DNA of 64,000 nt. Source: Hyphomonas oceanitis SCH89. GTDB taxonomy: Bacteria > Pseudomonadota > Alphaproteobacteria > Caulobacterales > Hyphomonadaceae. How positions within the stretch are numbered: position 1 is the first letter of the stretch; each line of letters begins with the position of its first letter. The position numbers were made by a program, and so were the translations under genes. Under the pieces are notes generated by a model, which saw only the letters and a program-made list of their open reading frames with translations, was not told the DNA's origin and did not search any database. Of the stretch, positions 33,546-41,371 are shown in pieces. The stretch is from the NCBI RefSeq assembly GCF_000685295.1, contig NZ_ARYL01000002.1, positions 62,001-126,000 on the forward strand. Direction: 5' to 3'.

Positions 33546-34037
33546 TCAACCTGCCTCGAACGCTGCGGGATAGGTCAGCGTGCCCGATCCCGGCGCCGCA
33601 TCGGTCAGCGCCCGCGTCATGAAGGCCGGCCCGTTCCATGGCGCTGTAAAATTGCAGGCCATCTCGGCTGAAAAACCGAAGCGCGGATAATAGTCCGGGT
33701 GCCCCAGAACGAACACGCGTGTCTCGCCTGCGCCCTCCAGCGCCAGCAGTCCCGTGCGCACCAGCCCGCTGCCCACGCCCTGCCGCTGCCGCGCGGGCAG
33801 TACAGACATCGGCCCAAGGCCCACGGCCAGCGGCGCGCCGTCAATCTGGATGCGGAAGAACTGTACATGCCCCACGATCTGGCTGTCATCATGCGCAATC
33901 AGGGACAGTACGCTGTCGCCATCCCGCTTCAGCTTGCGCACGATCTTGCCCTCGGCCGATTGGCCGAACGCCGCCGTGTTCAGCGCCGCGAGCGCGTCAA
34001 TCTCGTCATCATGCGCCGGGCGAATCCACACGCTCAT
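33546..34037 (-). CDS. GNAT-family N-acetyltransferase (YhbS-like)
   Basis: The protein has 163 residues. It has a GNAT acetyl-CoA loop RQRQGVGSGLV and the YhbS-like phrase VFVLGHPDYYPRFGF. The substrate is unknown. Its ATG shares one base with the fmt stop (TGATG), so translation is coupled. TruA starts three bases after its stop. Its conserved position among translation genes hints at a translation-related substrate, but that is inference. Confidence 0.85.
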   Translation of the reverse strand: MSVWIRPAHDDEIDALAALNTAAFGQSAEGKIVRKLKRDGDSVLSLIAHDDSQIVGHVQFFRIQIDGAPLAVGLGPMSVLPARQRQGVGSGLVRTGLLALEGAGETRVFVLGHPDYYPRFGFSAEMACNFTAPWNGPAFMTRALTDAAPGSGTLTYPAAFEAG

Positions 34038-34990
34038 CAGCTCAGCACCGTGCCGGGCACAATCGGCGTGCCGTTCAGGAACACCGCCGCCGTCATCGGC
34101 CCTTTGCCGGGGCGCTGCAGCTGGCTAATGCGTACCGCGCCGCCATCGCCGCACGACACCAGCAGCCGGTCGTCCAGCACCGTGCCCGGCGCCGCCCCAC
34201 CGCTCGCCCCGGTCGCTTCGCTCATCAGCAGCTTCAGCCGCACAGGCTCTGCCTCGCCTTCCGGCGTCCAGTGGCAGATGGCACCGGGGAAGAGGGAGAG
34301 GCCCCGTATCTGGCAGTCCACCTCGGCAGCAGGCTTTGACCAGTCAATCGGCTGGTCCGCCGCCGTCAGCTTGCTGGCATACGTGTCGCCGCCCTCCGGC
34401 TGCGCCACAGGCTTGAGCGACCCGTCCGCCAGCCCGGCCAGCGCACGCGGCGCCAGCTCCGCAGCCAGCTCCGCCAGCCGGTCGTGCAGATTGCCCGCTG
34501 TCGTTGCCGGCGTGATAGGTGTGCGCGCAGAGGCCAGCACAGGCCCGGTATCGAGCCCGGCATCCATCAGCATCGCGTCCACGCCGGTCTCACTGTCGCC
34601 CGCCATGATCGCCCGCTGGATCGGCGCAGCGCCCCGCCAGCGCGGCAGGATCGAGGCATGCATGTTGAGGCAGCCAAGGCGCGGCGCATCCAGAATGGCC
34701 TGCGGTAGGATCAGCCCGTAGGCGACCACCACAGCGGCATCGAGGCCGAGCGCCGCAAAGGCCTCCTGCTCCGGCGCCTTCTTCAGGCTCTTCGGCGTGC
34801 GCACGTCCAGCCCGTGTTCTTCCGCCCAGGCCTGAACCGGTGTCGGCGTCAGCTTCTTGCCCCGGCCGGAAGGGCGCGGCGGCTGGGAATAGACGCAGGC
34901 GATCTCATGGCCCGCAGCGACCAGCGCGGCGAGCACATCAACGGCAATCTGGGGGCTGCCCATGAAGGCAAGGCGAAGCGGTCTGGTCAT
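34037..34990 (-). CDS. fmt: Methionyl-tRNA formyltransferase
   Basis: The protein has 317 residues. It formylates initiator Met-tRNA using 10-formyl-THF. Visible features are [15 protein letters not shown] at the N-terminus, the catalytic Asn/His segment [20 protein letters not shown], then [17 protein letters not shown] with the catalytic Asp, and the C-terminal OB-type tRNA-binding domain. ATG 34990 is chosen by alignment. It lies 58 bp after def, the standard pairing. Confidence 0.95.
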   Translation of the reverse strand: MTRPLRLAFMGSPQIAVDVLAALVAAGHEIACVYSQPPRPSGRGKKLTPTPVQAWAEEHGLDVRTPKSLKKAPEQEAFAALGLDAAVVVAYGLILPQAILDAPRLGCLNMHASILPRWRGAAPIQRAIMAGDSETGVDAMLMDAGLDTGPVLASARTPITPATTAGNLHDRLAELAAELAPRALAGLADGSLKPVAQPEGGDTYASKLTAADQPIDWSKPAAEVDCQIRGLSLFPGAICHWTPEGEAEPVRLKLLMSEATGASGGAAPGTVLDDRLLVSCGDGGAVRISQLQRPGKGPMTAAVFLNGTPIVPGTVLS

Positions 34991-35048
34991 GGTGCGGGGG
35001 TCTAGCGCGCCCGGCGCAGGCAATAAAGGAAAGATTGGACCCGAAGGC

Positions 35049-35579
35049 TCAGGCGGCGTCTTCGCGCAGGCTGCGGAGCTTCGCCTTCTTCACCTTGTCG
35101 ACGGCCCGCTGGCGCTTGAGGCGCGACAGATAATCGATGAACAGCGTGCCCTCGAGATGGTCCATCTCGTGCTGGATGCAGACCGCATAGAGGTCTTCGG
35201 CCCATTCCTCGATCTCGTTGCCATTATAATCCATGTAGCGGATGCGGCAGCGCTGGGGGCGTTCCACCTCGTCGAAAATGTCCGGCACGGAGAGACAGCC
35301 CTCTTCATAGGGCTGTGTCTCTTCAACCGTTTCGAGGATTTCCGGGTTCACGAAATAGCGCGGCTTCGGCTCTTCGTCCTCACGGGCAAGGTCCATGACG
35401 ATCACGCGCAGCGGCACGCCAATCTGGATTGCGGCCAGACCAATGCCCGGCGCGTCATACATGGTTTCCAGCATGTCATCCATCAACGCGCGAACGTCGT
35501 CGGTGACACCGCCTTCAACGGGTTTTGACACCTCCTTGAGGCGCGGGTCGGGTACGGTGAGGATCTCGCGAATGGCCAT
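35049..35579 (-). CDS. def: Peptide deformylase
   Basis: The protein has 176 residues. It removes the N-formyl group from nascent peptides. All three PDF motifs are present: GIGLAAIQ near 44, EEGCLS near 92 (metal-binding Cys) and QHEMDHLEG near 134 (two metal-binding His and the catalytic Glu). The Lys-rich C-terminal tail ([15 protein letters not shown]) fits alphaproteobacterial type I enzymes. It is the first gene of def-fmt-GNAT-truA. Confidence 0.96.
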   Translation of the reverse strand: MAIREILTVPDPRLKEVSKPVEGGVTDDVRALMDDMLETMYDAPGIGLAAIQIGVPLRVIVMDLAREDEEPKPRYFVNPEILETVEETQPYEEGCLSVPDIFDEVERPQRCRIRYMDYNGNEIEEWAEDLYAVCIQHEMDHLEGTLFIDYLSRLKRQRAVDKVKKAKLRSLREDAA

Positions 35580-35624
35580 GACAGTCAGATATGTAGGGTA
35601 GGGCGTTTGGTCAACTGGTGCGGT

Positions 35625-36956
35625 TCATTCCGCCGGCAGGGCTTTTTTCTTTGTGCCGAAGTCCAGCTCACCCACCGGTTCGGGCGTATTGGCCCGGTTT
35701 TCGATCTGTTTCGGCTCGGCCAGCGGCTTGTTCGGCGGGGCGATTTCCATGTCTTCGAACTTGCGCAGCGTCGGCAGCACGCGCTTGTCGAACGATCCCA
35801 TGGCCGAGTTGAAATGGTCGACCGAGCCGTTCAGCGTCTTGCCCAGCTTCTCGATATGGCCAAGCATCACGCCCATCCGGCCATGCAGTTCGGCGCCAAG
35901 CTCGGCGGCCGCCATGGCATTCTCGTTCTGGTGATGCTGGCGCCAGAGATGGGCCACGGTCCGCGCCAGCGCGATCAGCGTGGTCGGCGTCGTCACGATC
36001 ACCTGGCGGCTCATGGCCTTCTCGATCAGGTCCGGCGAATGCTCCAGCGCTGCGGCGAAGAAGTTCTCTCCCGGAATGAACATGGCGATGTAATCAAACC
36101 GGTTGCCGAGGTTTGACTGATAGTCCTTCGAGGCCAGCGTGTTGACGTGGCGCTGAACGCTGGTCGCATGGGCCTTCAGGTGGACGATCTTCTGCGCCGG
36201 GTCTTCGGCTTCCACAGCCGCCATGTAGGAGGCGAGCGACACCTTGGAATCGATCACGATCTGGCGGTCGCCCGGCAGGCGGATGATCGCATCCGGCCGC
36301 TGGCGGCCTTCCTCGGTCGCGTCATGGACCTGCTCACTGAAGTCGCAATGGGCCGAGAGGCCGGCCTGCTCCATCACATTGCGCAAGGTCATCTCGCCCC
36401 AGCGCCCGCCACCTTTCGGCGCGGTCAGCGCGTTGACCAGCTTGCCGGTCTCGGCAGTGTTTCGGATCAGGCTTTCGCCGATGGATTTGACCTGCTCCGA
36501 CAGGAGCGACTTGTCCTCGGTGCGAACCTTTTCAAGGTCGTCGACCCGTTTCTTGAAGGCGTCAAAATTCTCGCCGATCGGCTTCATCAGCTCTTTCAGC
36601 TCGCCCTGCGCGCCTTCCCGGTGGCGCTTGAATGTCTCGTCCGCGCGTTCCAGGAATGCGGTGTTCGCGCGCTGCAGCACGCCTTGGGCCAGATGCGCAA
36701 ATTTGGTTTCTTCCTCTGCGCTGCGGGCGCGTGCCTCGGCGAGGGCAATCTCGGCCTGACGGGCCACTTCCTGCTGGGTGCGCAGCGCTTGTTTCGTATC
36801 GGCCAGGTCTTCTTCAGCCCGCTTCAGGTCACGACGGATGAGGGCGGTACTGCCTCGCAGCGTCCACGCGAAAACGCCCATGCCAATCGCGGCCAGCAGG
36901 AGGAATACATGAACGGCATCAAGGCCGATCGAGCCGATAGTGATAAAAGGTGTCAT
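35625..36956 (-). CDS. rmuC: RmuC-family DNA recombination protein
   Basis: The protein has 443 residues. An N-terminal membrane anchor (VFLLLAAIGMGVFAW, about 16-30) is followed by a long coiled coil (roughly 40-150). The RmuC nuclease-like domain follows, including GRWGEMTLRNVMEQAGL, RPDAIIRLPGDRQIVIDSKVSL and FIPGENFFAAALE. RmuC limits inversions at short repeats in E. coli. It is transcribed leftward in front of def, 45 bp away, and may be co-transcribed with it. Confidence 0.92.
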   Translation of the reverse strand: MTPFITIGSIGLDAVHVFLLLAAIGMGVFAWTLRGSTALIRRDLKRAEEDLADTKQALRTQQEVARQAEIALAEARARSAEEETKFAHLAQGVLQRANTAFLERADETFKRHREGAQGELKELMKPIGENFDAFKKRVDDLEKVRTEDKSLLSEQVKSIGESLIRNTAETGKLVNALTAPKGGGRWGEMTLRNVMEQAGLSAHCDFSEQVHDATEEGRQRPDAIIRLPGDRQIVIDSKVSLASYMAAVEAEDPAQKIVHLKAHATSVQRHVNTLASKDYQSNLGNRFDYIAMFIPGENFFAAALEHSPDLIEKAMSRQVIVTTPTTLIALARTVAHLWRQHHQNENAMAAAELGAELHGRMGVMLGHIEKLGKTLNGSVDHFNSAMGSFDKRVLPTLRKFEDMEIAPPNKPLAEPKQIENRANTPEPVGELDFGTKKKALPAE

Positions 36957-37035
36957 TCAGATATCCTGCCACGATTCTCATGGAACATATCTAGAACGAA
37001 TACGGCTGTCACGCCTCATCCGCAACCAATTCGGC

Positions 37036-40000
37036 TCAGCCGTTGGCGGCTTCGCCAGCGCGGGCATTGAGGCTGTCGATCAGGTCGCCGGTAATCGTGC
37101 CAGTCACTGGAAGGCCATTCGCCGCTTCATAGGCCCGGATTGCCTGCGCAGTGGACCCGCCGACGACGCCGTCCGGCGTCCCAATCTGGTAGCCGAGCGC
37201 GGAGAGCGCCACCTGCACGCCCTGAACCTGGAGCGGGTTGCCCGTGTTCCATGGCTGGGCGCCGAAGCGGCCATTGCTGATCGCATTGTCGCGCGAGGCT
37301 TCCCATGCAACGGCGCGGTTATGGGCCTGCTCGGCGGCTTCCGGAGAGACGCGAGCCTTCAGCTCCTTGACCTTTGCCGGTGCGCCCGGATCACCACTCT
37401 TCGAGGCCACTTCAAACCAGAAGAGGGCTTCAGTCAGGTTCGGGCTGATGCCGAGACCCTGCTCATAAAGAATGCCGAGATTGTACTGGCTGTCGACAAT
37501 GCCGAACTCTGCGGCCTTGCGGAACCACTCGACGGCGCCAGCATAGCTCTGCGTACCGCCTTCGCCTTCGGCAAAATAGACGGCCAGGTCGTGCATCGCT
37601 TTGACGTTGCCGCCCTCGGCGGCCTTCTGGGTCCAGTCGCGGGCGAGGAACAGGTCTTTCGGAACGCCCATGCCCTTTTCGTGCAGTTTGGCGAGGCCAT
37701 ACTGGGCAATCGGAAGCCCCTTGGTGGCCGACTTGCGCATCATCGAGGCGCCAGCGGCGTAATCGCCGGCAGCGATACGGTCCTGCGCCAACTGGTACTG
37801 GGCGATATGATTGCCCGAGGCCGCTGCGCTCTCGACGGAGACAAATGGCGAGATGGCCGGGAAGCTGGCGGTTGCCGCCATCACCTTGGCGGCCGGTTCG
37901 GGCTCAGGGGCAGGCGTCGGCGCAGCCTTGCTCTCGACCGCTGCCGCCGCTGCAGGCTTGGGGGCAGGGGGAGGGGCGGGGGCGGCAAGTTCAGCCGCGA
38001 CGTCTTCAGCATCGAACAGATCGGCATCGGTTGCGCCTGCTGGCAGGGCTTCCGGCACAGGTGCGCCGTCCAGTGGCGCCTCGGCCAGCGCAGCCGCTTC
38101 AGAGGCGGCCTCGACAGCCGACACAGGTGCCTCAACGATTTCGGGTGCACCCGGATCAACATAGGTGTCGACCGATGCGGCAACGACAGGCGCAGCCTGC
38201 TTGCCGCGAATGTATAGATAGCCTCCTACGGCAGCGCCGGTGATTACGACGGCCGATGCAGCCGCATAGAGTGGCAGCTTGCTGGAGCCTTGCGTGCGGT
38301 AGCCGGGCATGTCCGTACTGCGCCGGTCGCGGCGATGCGCGGCGGTTGCAGGGCTCCCGGCCGCGCTGATTGCGGCGCGGCGGGCGCGGGCGATATAGTC
38401 GCTTGTATCGTCTTCGCGGATTGCGAGCGGTGCCTCTTCGTCTGCCAGCATTTCGTCCTGCGCAGGGGCAGGCGCGGCGGCGGGCAGGAGGGCTTCGAGG
38501 AAGTCGTCATCCTCGTCATCATCTGTATCGAAGATGTCTGAGGCGCGAGCCTCGGTGTGGCTGTCATGCACGCCATCAATGCCGTCCAGCTCGGACAGCG
38601 GATCGAAATAGGCTTCCGGCCCGATCTCGGCTTTTGTGAGGGGGGCGGCATCATGCGGCGCGTCTGCGCTGGCCGCGTCCGACTTGCGGGCGGTTTCCAG
38701 CGCCGCATTCCATCCCTGGATACCGGCTTCGAAAAACTCGTCGTCATCGTCGTCTTCAGCATAGGCGTCAGGCGCATCGCCAAAGACGTCCGAAGTGTCG
38801 GCCTTCAGGGCATCGTCTTCGCCAGCGAAGAAGTCCTCGTCGCCGATATCATCGTCCGCATCCGGCAGGCCGGGCATGAAGGCGGCGGCTGCCTGGGCTT
38901 GCGGCGGAACATGCACAGCGACGGGCGGCGTGGAGAAGTCAGGGGCATCGGGCAGCGTGTCAGCGCCGCCGGGATCGGCATAAGGCGGCGAGGTAAATTC
39001 CTCGAGGCTTTCAAGCCGTGTCGCCAGCGACGCAATCGCGCGCTGCACAGGCGACAGGGCAGAGGTCGACTGGCTCTGCATCTGCTCGAGGCGCTCGGAC
39101 ACATTGGACAGGGCATCCGACAGGCGCGCATCGGTGCGCTTGCGGTTCTCTTCCATATGCGTCGCGATCGCCTTGACCGCATCGTCCTGGCGCTTCTGCA
39201 GGCGGGAGGCGACAGTGGCGACCTGTTCGCCGATCTGCTCGATGGCGTCTGCGCTACGGGTTTCGCTTTCAGTCACGCGCTCGTCGACGCGTTCGGCCAG
39301 CGTATCGATCCGGGCGCTGACCGTCTCGCCGAGGCGTTCGAACTGGGCGCGCATGGCTTCAGTGGCGGCCGTGTCGTCGCGGGCTTCGACTTCGCGGATA
39401 CGTTCGTCGAAGCTGGACGACATGCGGTTGACCTGGCTCGACACGGTTTCCATCGCGCGTGTCTGGCGCTCTTCCGTGGCGGCGAGGCGCTTCTGCACAT
39501 CGGTCAGCTCGGATTTGATCGTGGTCACGGCCGTGCCGTCATAACCCTCGGCGGCGCGGGAAATTTCATCGGCCAGCTCAAGACGGGCCTGATCCACCGT
39601 TTCCCGGACCGATTTCGTCAGGTCTTCGAACTTGGCTTCGAATTCGGCCCGCAGGCGGTCAGCCAGTTCCGGGTCGGAGGCCTGTGCGACGGCCTCTATG
39701 CGGCTGTCGAGGCTTGTGAACGTGGATTCCAGGCTCTTCAGCGCCGCGTCCGTCGTCGTCTCGGCGCGATTCAGCCGGTCCTGGATGCGCAGCAGCGTGC
39801 CTTCCATGGATTCCAGCGCGCCGGAGACATCAGCCTCCACGGCGGACAGGCGTTCGGCCACTTCCTTGGCGGCGCCCTTGGACTGTTTCTCGGCGTCCTC
39901 AACGGCCTTCTCGACGCGGGCAGCCGCCTCGGAAAGGGTCGACTGGACTTTGGTCTCCATGCCTTCGACACGGTCATTGAGGTCAGCGAAGCCTGATTCG

Positions 40001-40566
40001 ACACGGCCCTTGATGGCCTGCGTGTCATTCTGCGTCATTTCGCTTTCTTCATAGACATGCGTGGCCAGCTTGCCGAGCGCGTCTTCCAGCGATTTCAGGG
40101 CGTCCAGATTCTGCTGGGCGGAGTCATCTTCTTCCAGCCGGCGTACTTTGGATTGCAGCGCTTCGTGCGTGCCGCGAATTTCGTCGATCAGGTTTTCGAC
40201 ATGGCCGATAACCGCGTTGCTGTTGCCTTCGGCCTGTTCCAGCTTGGCGACAAGGCCCAGCACGGTGTGGTCCATGCCCGTGATGGCGAGGGTCGAGCGC
40301 GCTTCGGCGGCTTCGATACGCCGGGTCAGGCGGTCCAGTGTTGACGAGGCAGTCGATGGCTGTGGCGGAGGCGCCATCTCGGAATGATTGCGGCCTTGTG
40401 GACGATATAGGGAGGAAATCTCGTTCGGCAGGTCGTAATCGTCAGACATCAAAAGGCGGTTGAGGTATTCACCAAGGGTGAGGCCTTCCGCACTGGCGGC
40501 TTCGCGCGCCGCATCGCGTGCGCGTTGGTCAATGCCTTTGACACTCCAGGGGCCTGTCTGGTTCAT
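37036..40566 (-). CDS. PodJ-like polarity factor (coiled coil, TM, Sel1 repeats, peptidoglycan-binding domain)
   Basis: The protein has 1176 residues. The N-terminal WSVKGIDQRARDAAREAA...LTLGEYLNRLL motif is shared with PodJ and its relatives. Regions in order are: coiled coil to about residue 520; a Pro/Asp/Glu-rich acidic stretch; one transmembrane helix (about 763-785, LYAAASAVVITGAAVGG); a periplasmic Ala/Pro-rich linker; Sel1/TPR-type repeats (about 920-1070); and a C-terminal peptidoglycan_binding_1 domain (about 1105-1176). This order matches Caulobacter PodJ (974 aa), which organises the new pole for stalk, pili and holdfast. Its promoter region carries a perfect CtrA box and a GANTC site. 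A diverged SPOR/Sel1 relative other than PodJ remains possible. Confidence 0.8.
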   Translation of the reverse strand: MNQTGPWSVKGIDQRARDAAREAASAEGLTLGEYLNRLLMSDDYDLPNEISSLYRPQGRNHSEMAPPPQPSTASSTLDRLTRRIEAAEARSTLAITGMDHTVLGLVAKLEQAEGNSNAVIGHVENLIDEIRGTHEALQSKVRRLEEDDSAQQNLDALKSLEDALGKLATHVYEESEMTQNDTQAIKGRVESGFADLNDRVEGMETKVQSTLSEAAARVEKAVEDAEKQSKGAAKEVAERLSAVEADVSGALESMEGTLLRIQDRLNRAETTTDAALKSLESTFTSLDSRIEAVAQASDPELADRLRAEFEAKFEDLTKSVRETVDQARLELADEISRAAEGYDGTAVTTIKSELTDVQKRLAATEERQTRAMETVSSQVNRMSSSFDERIREVEARDDTAATEAMRAQFERLGETVSARIDTLAERVDERVTESETRSADAIEQIGEQVATVASRLQKRQDDAVKAIATHMEENRKRTDARLSDALSNVSERLEQMQSQSTSALSPVQRAIASLATRLESLEEFTSPPYADPGGADTLPDAPDFSTPPVAVHVPPQAQAAAAFMPGLPDADDDIGDEDFFAGEDDALKADTSDVFGDAPDAYAEDDDDDEFFEAGIQGWNAALETARKSDAASADAPHDAAPLTKAEIGPEAYFDPLSELDGIDGVHDSHTEARASDIFDTDDDEDDDFLEALLPAAAPAPAQDEMLADEEAPLAIREDDTSDYIARARRAAISAAGSPATAAHRRDRRSTDMPGYRTQGSSKLPLYAAASAVVITGAAVGGYLYIRGKQAAPVVAASVDTYVDPGAPEIVEAPVSAVEAASEAAALAEAPLDGAPVPEALPAGATDADLFDAEDVAAELAAPAPPPAPKPAAAAAVESKAAPTPAPEPEPAAKVMAATASFPAISPFVSVESAAASGNHIAQYQLAQDRIAAGDYAAGASMMRKSATKGLPIAQYGLAKLHEKGMGVPKDLFLARDWTQKAAEGGNVKAMHDLAVYFAEGEGGTQSYAGAVEWFRKAAEFGIVDSQYNLGILYEQGLGISPNLTEALFWFEVASKSGDPGAPAKVKELKARVSPEAAEQAHNRAVAWEASRDNAISNGRFGAQPWNTGNPLQVQGVQVALSALGYQIGTPDGVVGGSTAQAIRAYEAANGLPVTGTITGDLIDSLNARAGEAANG

Positions 40567-40611
40567 CCCCGATACTCCCTCACCCGGCCTTGGAAGTTAA
40601 CTTTAGAGGCC

Positions 40612-40616
40612 GATTC
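40612..40616. promoter_or_regulatory. GANTC site upstream of the podJ-like gene
   Basis: GATTC lies 46-50 bp upstream of the podJ-like ATG. In Caulobacter, methylation of GANTC by CcrM controls polarity genes through GcrA. The role here is inferred. Confidence 0.35.
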
Positions 40617-40651
40617 GTTCACACTCGTTTACCGTGATGACAGGCTTGGTC

Positions 40652-40666
40652 TTAAAGCGAGGTTAA
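40652..40666 (-). promoter_or_regulatory. Perfect CtrA box (TTAA-N7-TTAA)
   Basis: TTAA-AGCGAGG-TTAA lies 86-100 bp upstream of the podJ-like ATG and about 126 bp upstream of merR. The phospho-CtrA consensus is matched exactly. The orientation is given for the podJ-like gene because the link to polarity fits CtrA biology; the site could serve either gene. Confidence 0.6.
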
Positions 40667-40682
40667 AGGTAAATATTTACCT
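40667..40682. promoter_or_regulatory. Perfect 16-bp palindrome AGGTAAATATTTACCT
   Basis: It directly abuts the CtrA box in the divergent podJ-like/merR region. Half-sites GTTTACC also occur at about 40627 and 40709. It differs from the TTACGT-type MerR sites and is probably bound by another protein. Confidence 0.4.
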
Positions 40683-40733
40683 GCGATTTGGTAATGGATG
40701 GCCGTTTCCGTTTACCAAGGGGCAAGTTTCCCC

Positions 40734-40770
40734 GTACGTTCGCGTAAAGTTGACGTTGACGTTCGCGTAA
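40734..40770 (+). promoter_or_regulatory. Two tandem MerR-type sites upstream of merR
   Basis: GTACGT-TC-GCGTAA (40734-40747) and TGACGT-TC-GCGTAA (40757-40770) each differ by one base per arm from the ideal TTACGT-N2-ACGTAA. They are 23 bp apart, about two helical turns, and end 21 bp before the merR ATG. Autoregulation is inferred. Confidence 0.5.
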
Positions 40771-40791
40771 CCCGTGGTCTAAGCTGACCAA

Positions 40792-41271
40792 ATGCATCAC
40801 AAGACATCACACATTTCCGCCGCCGATAGCCGCACCTTCACGATTTCCGAGCTTGCCCGGGAATATGGTGTGACGCCACGTGCCCTTCGCTTCTATGAAG
40901 ACAAGGACATGTTGCATCCGGCGCGCGATGGCATGACCCGTGTCTATTCGAACCGGGACCGTGCTCGCCTTACGATTATCGTGCGCCTCAAGCGTCTCGG
41001 CCTGCCATTGGCCGATATTCGTGAAATCCTTGATCTTTACGTGCTGGACGACGGCGAACGGGCTCAGAAGTACATGATGCTCGACAAGTTCCGGAAGCAG
41101 GTCAAAGAGCTGGAAGTCCAGCGCGAAGACATCGACACGGCGCTGACCGAACTGCGCAAGGGCATCCTCTGGCTTGAGGATCTCATCCAGAAGGTCGGCC
41201 CGAACGAAGAAGGCAAGCGCCAGGTCGCGGCCTATGAAGCGGTCGCACGTCGCCAGCTCGACGAAGTCTGA
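40792..41271 (+). CDS. MerR-family regulator of the adjacent beta-oxidation genes (LiuR-like)
   Basis: The protein has 159 residues. The N-terminal MerR winged helix is clear (FTISELAREYGVTPRALRFYE ... RVYSNRDRARLTIIVRLKRLGLPLADI). A coiled-coil dimerisation helix follows, without the metal-binding Cys of metal sensors. MerR proteins of this type beside acyl-CoA dehydrogenase genes (LiuR-like) control branched-chain amino acid or fatty acid breakdown in proteobacteria. TTACGT-N2-ACGTAA-like sites before merR itself and before the gene at 43295 support this. Confidence 0.87.
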   Translation: MHHKTSHISAADSRTFTISELAREYGVTPRALRFYEDKDMLHPARDGMTRVYSNRDRARLTIIVRLKRLGLPLADIREILDLYVLDDGERAQKYMMLDKFRKQVKELEVQREDIDTALTELRKGILWLEDLIQKVGPNEEGKRQVAAYEAVARRQLDEV

Positions 41272-41293
41272 TCCACCTCCTTATCCGAGGTCC

Positions 41294-41353
41294 TGGCAAC
41301 TGGAACGACCTTTCTAGACGATTGCTCTAGACTGATCGCCAGTTGCCATTTTT
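41294..41353 (+). terminator. Terminator or attenuator between merR and the first acyl-CoA dehydrogenase
   Basis: Perfect 10-base arms TGGCAACTGG (41294-41303) and CCAGTTGCCA (41339-41348) flank a 35-base loop and are followed by TTTTT (41349-41353). It ends 18 bp before ATG 41372, so it could terminate merR transcripts or attenuate the downstream operon. Within the loop lies a direct repeat of TCTAGAC (41313 and 41326). Confidence 0.4.
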
Positions 41354-41371
41354 GTTTACAAGGAAGCTCAC

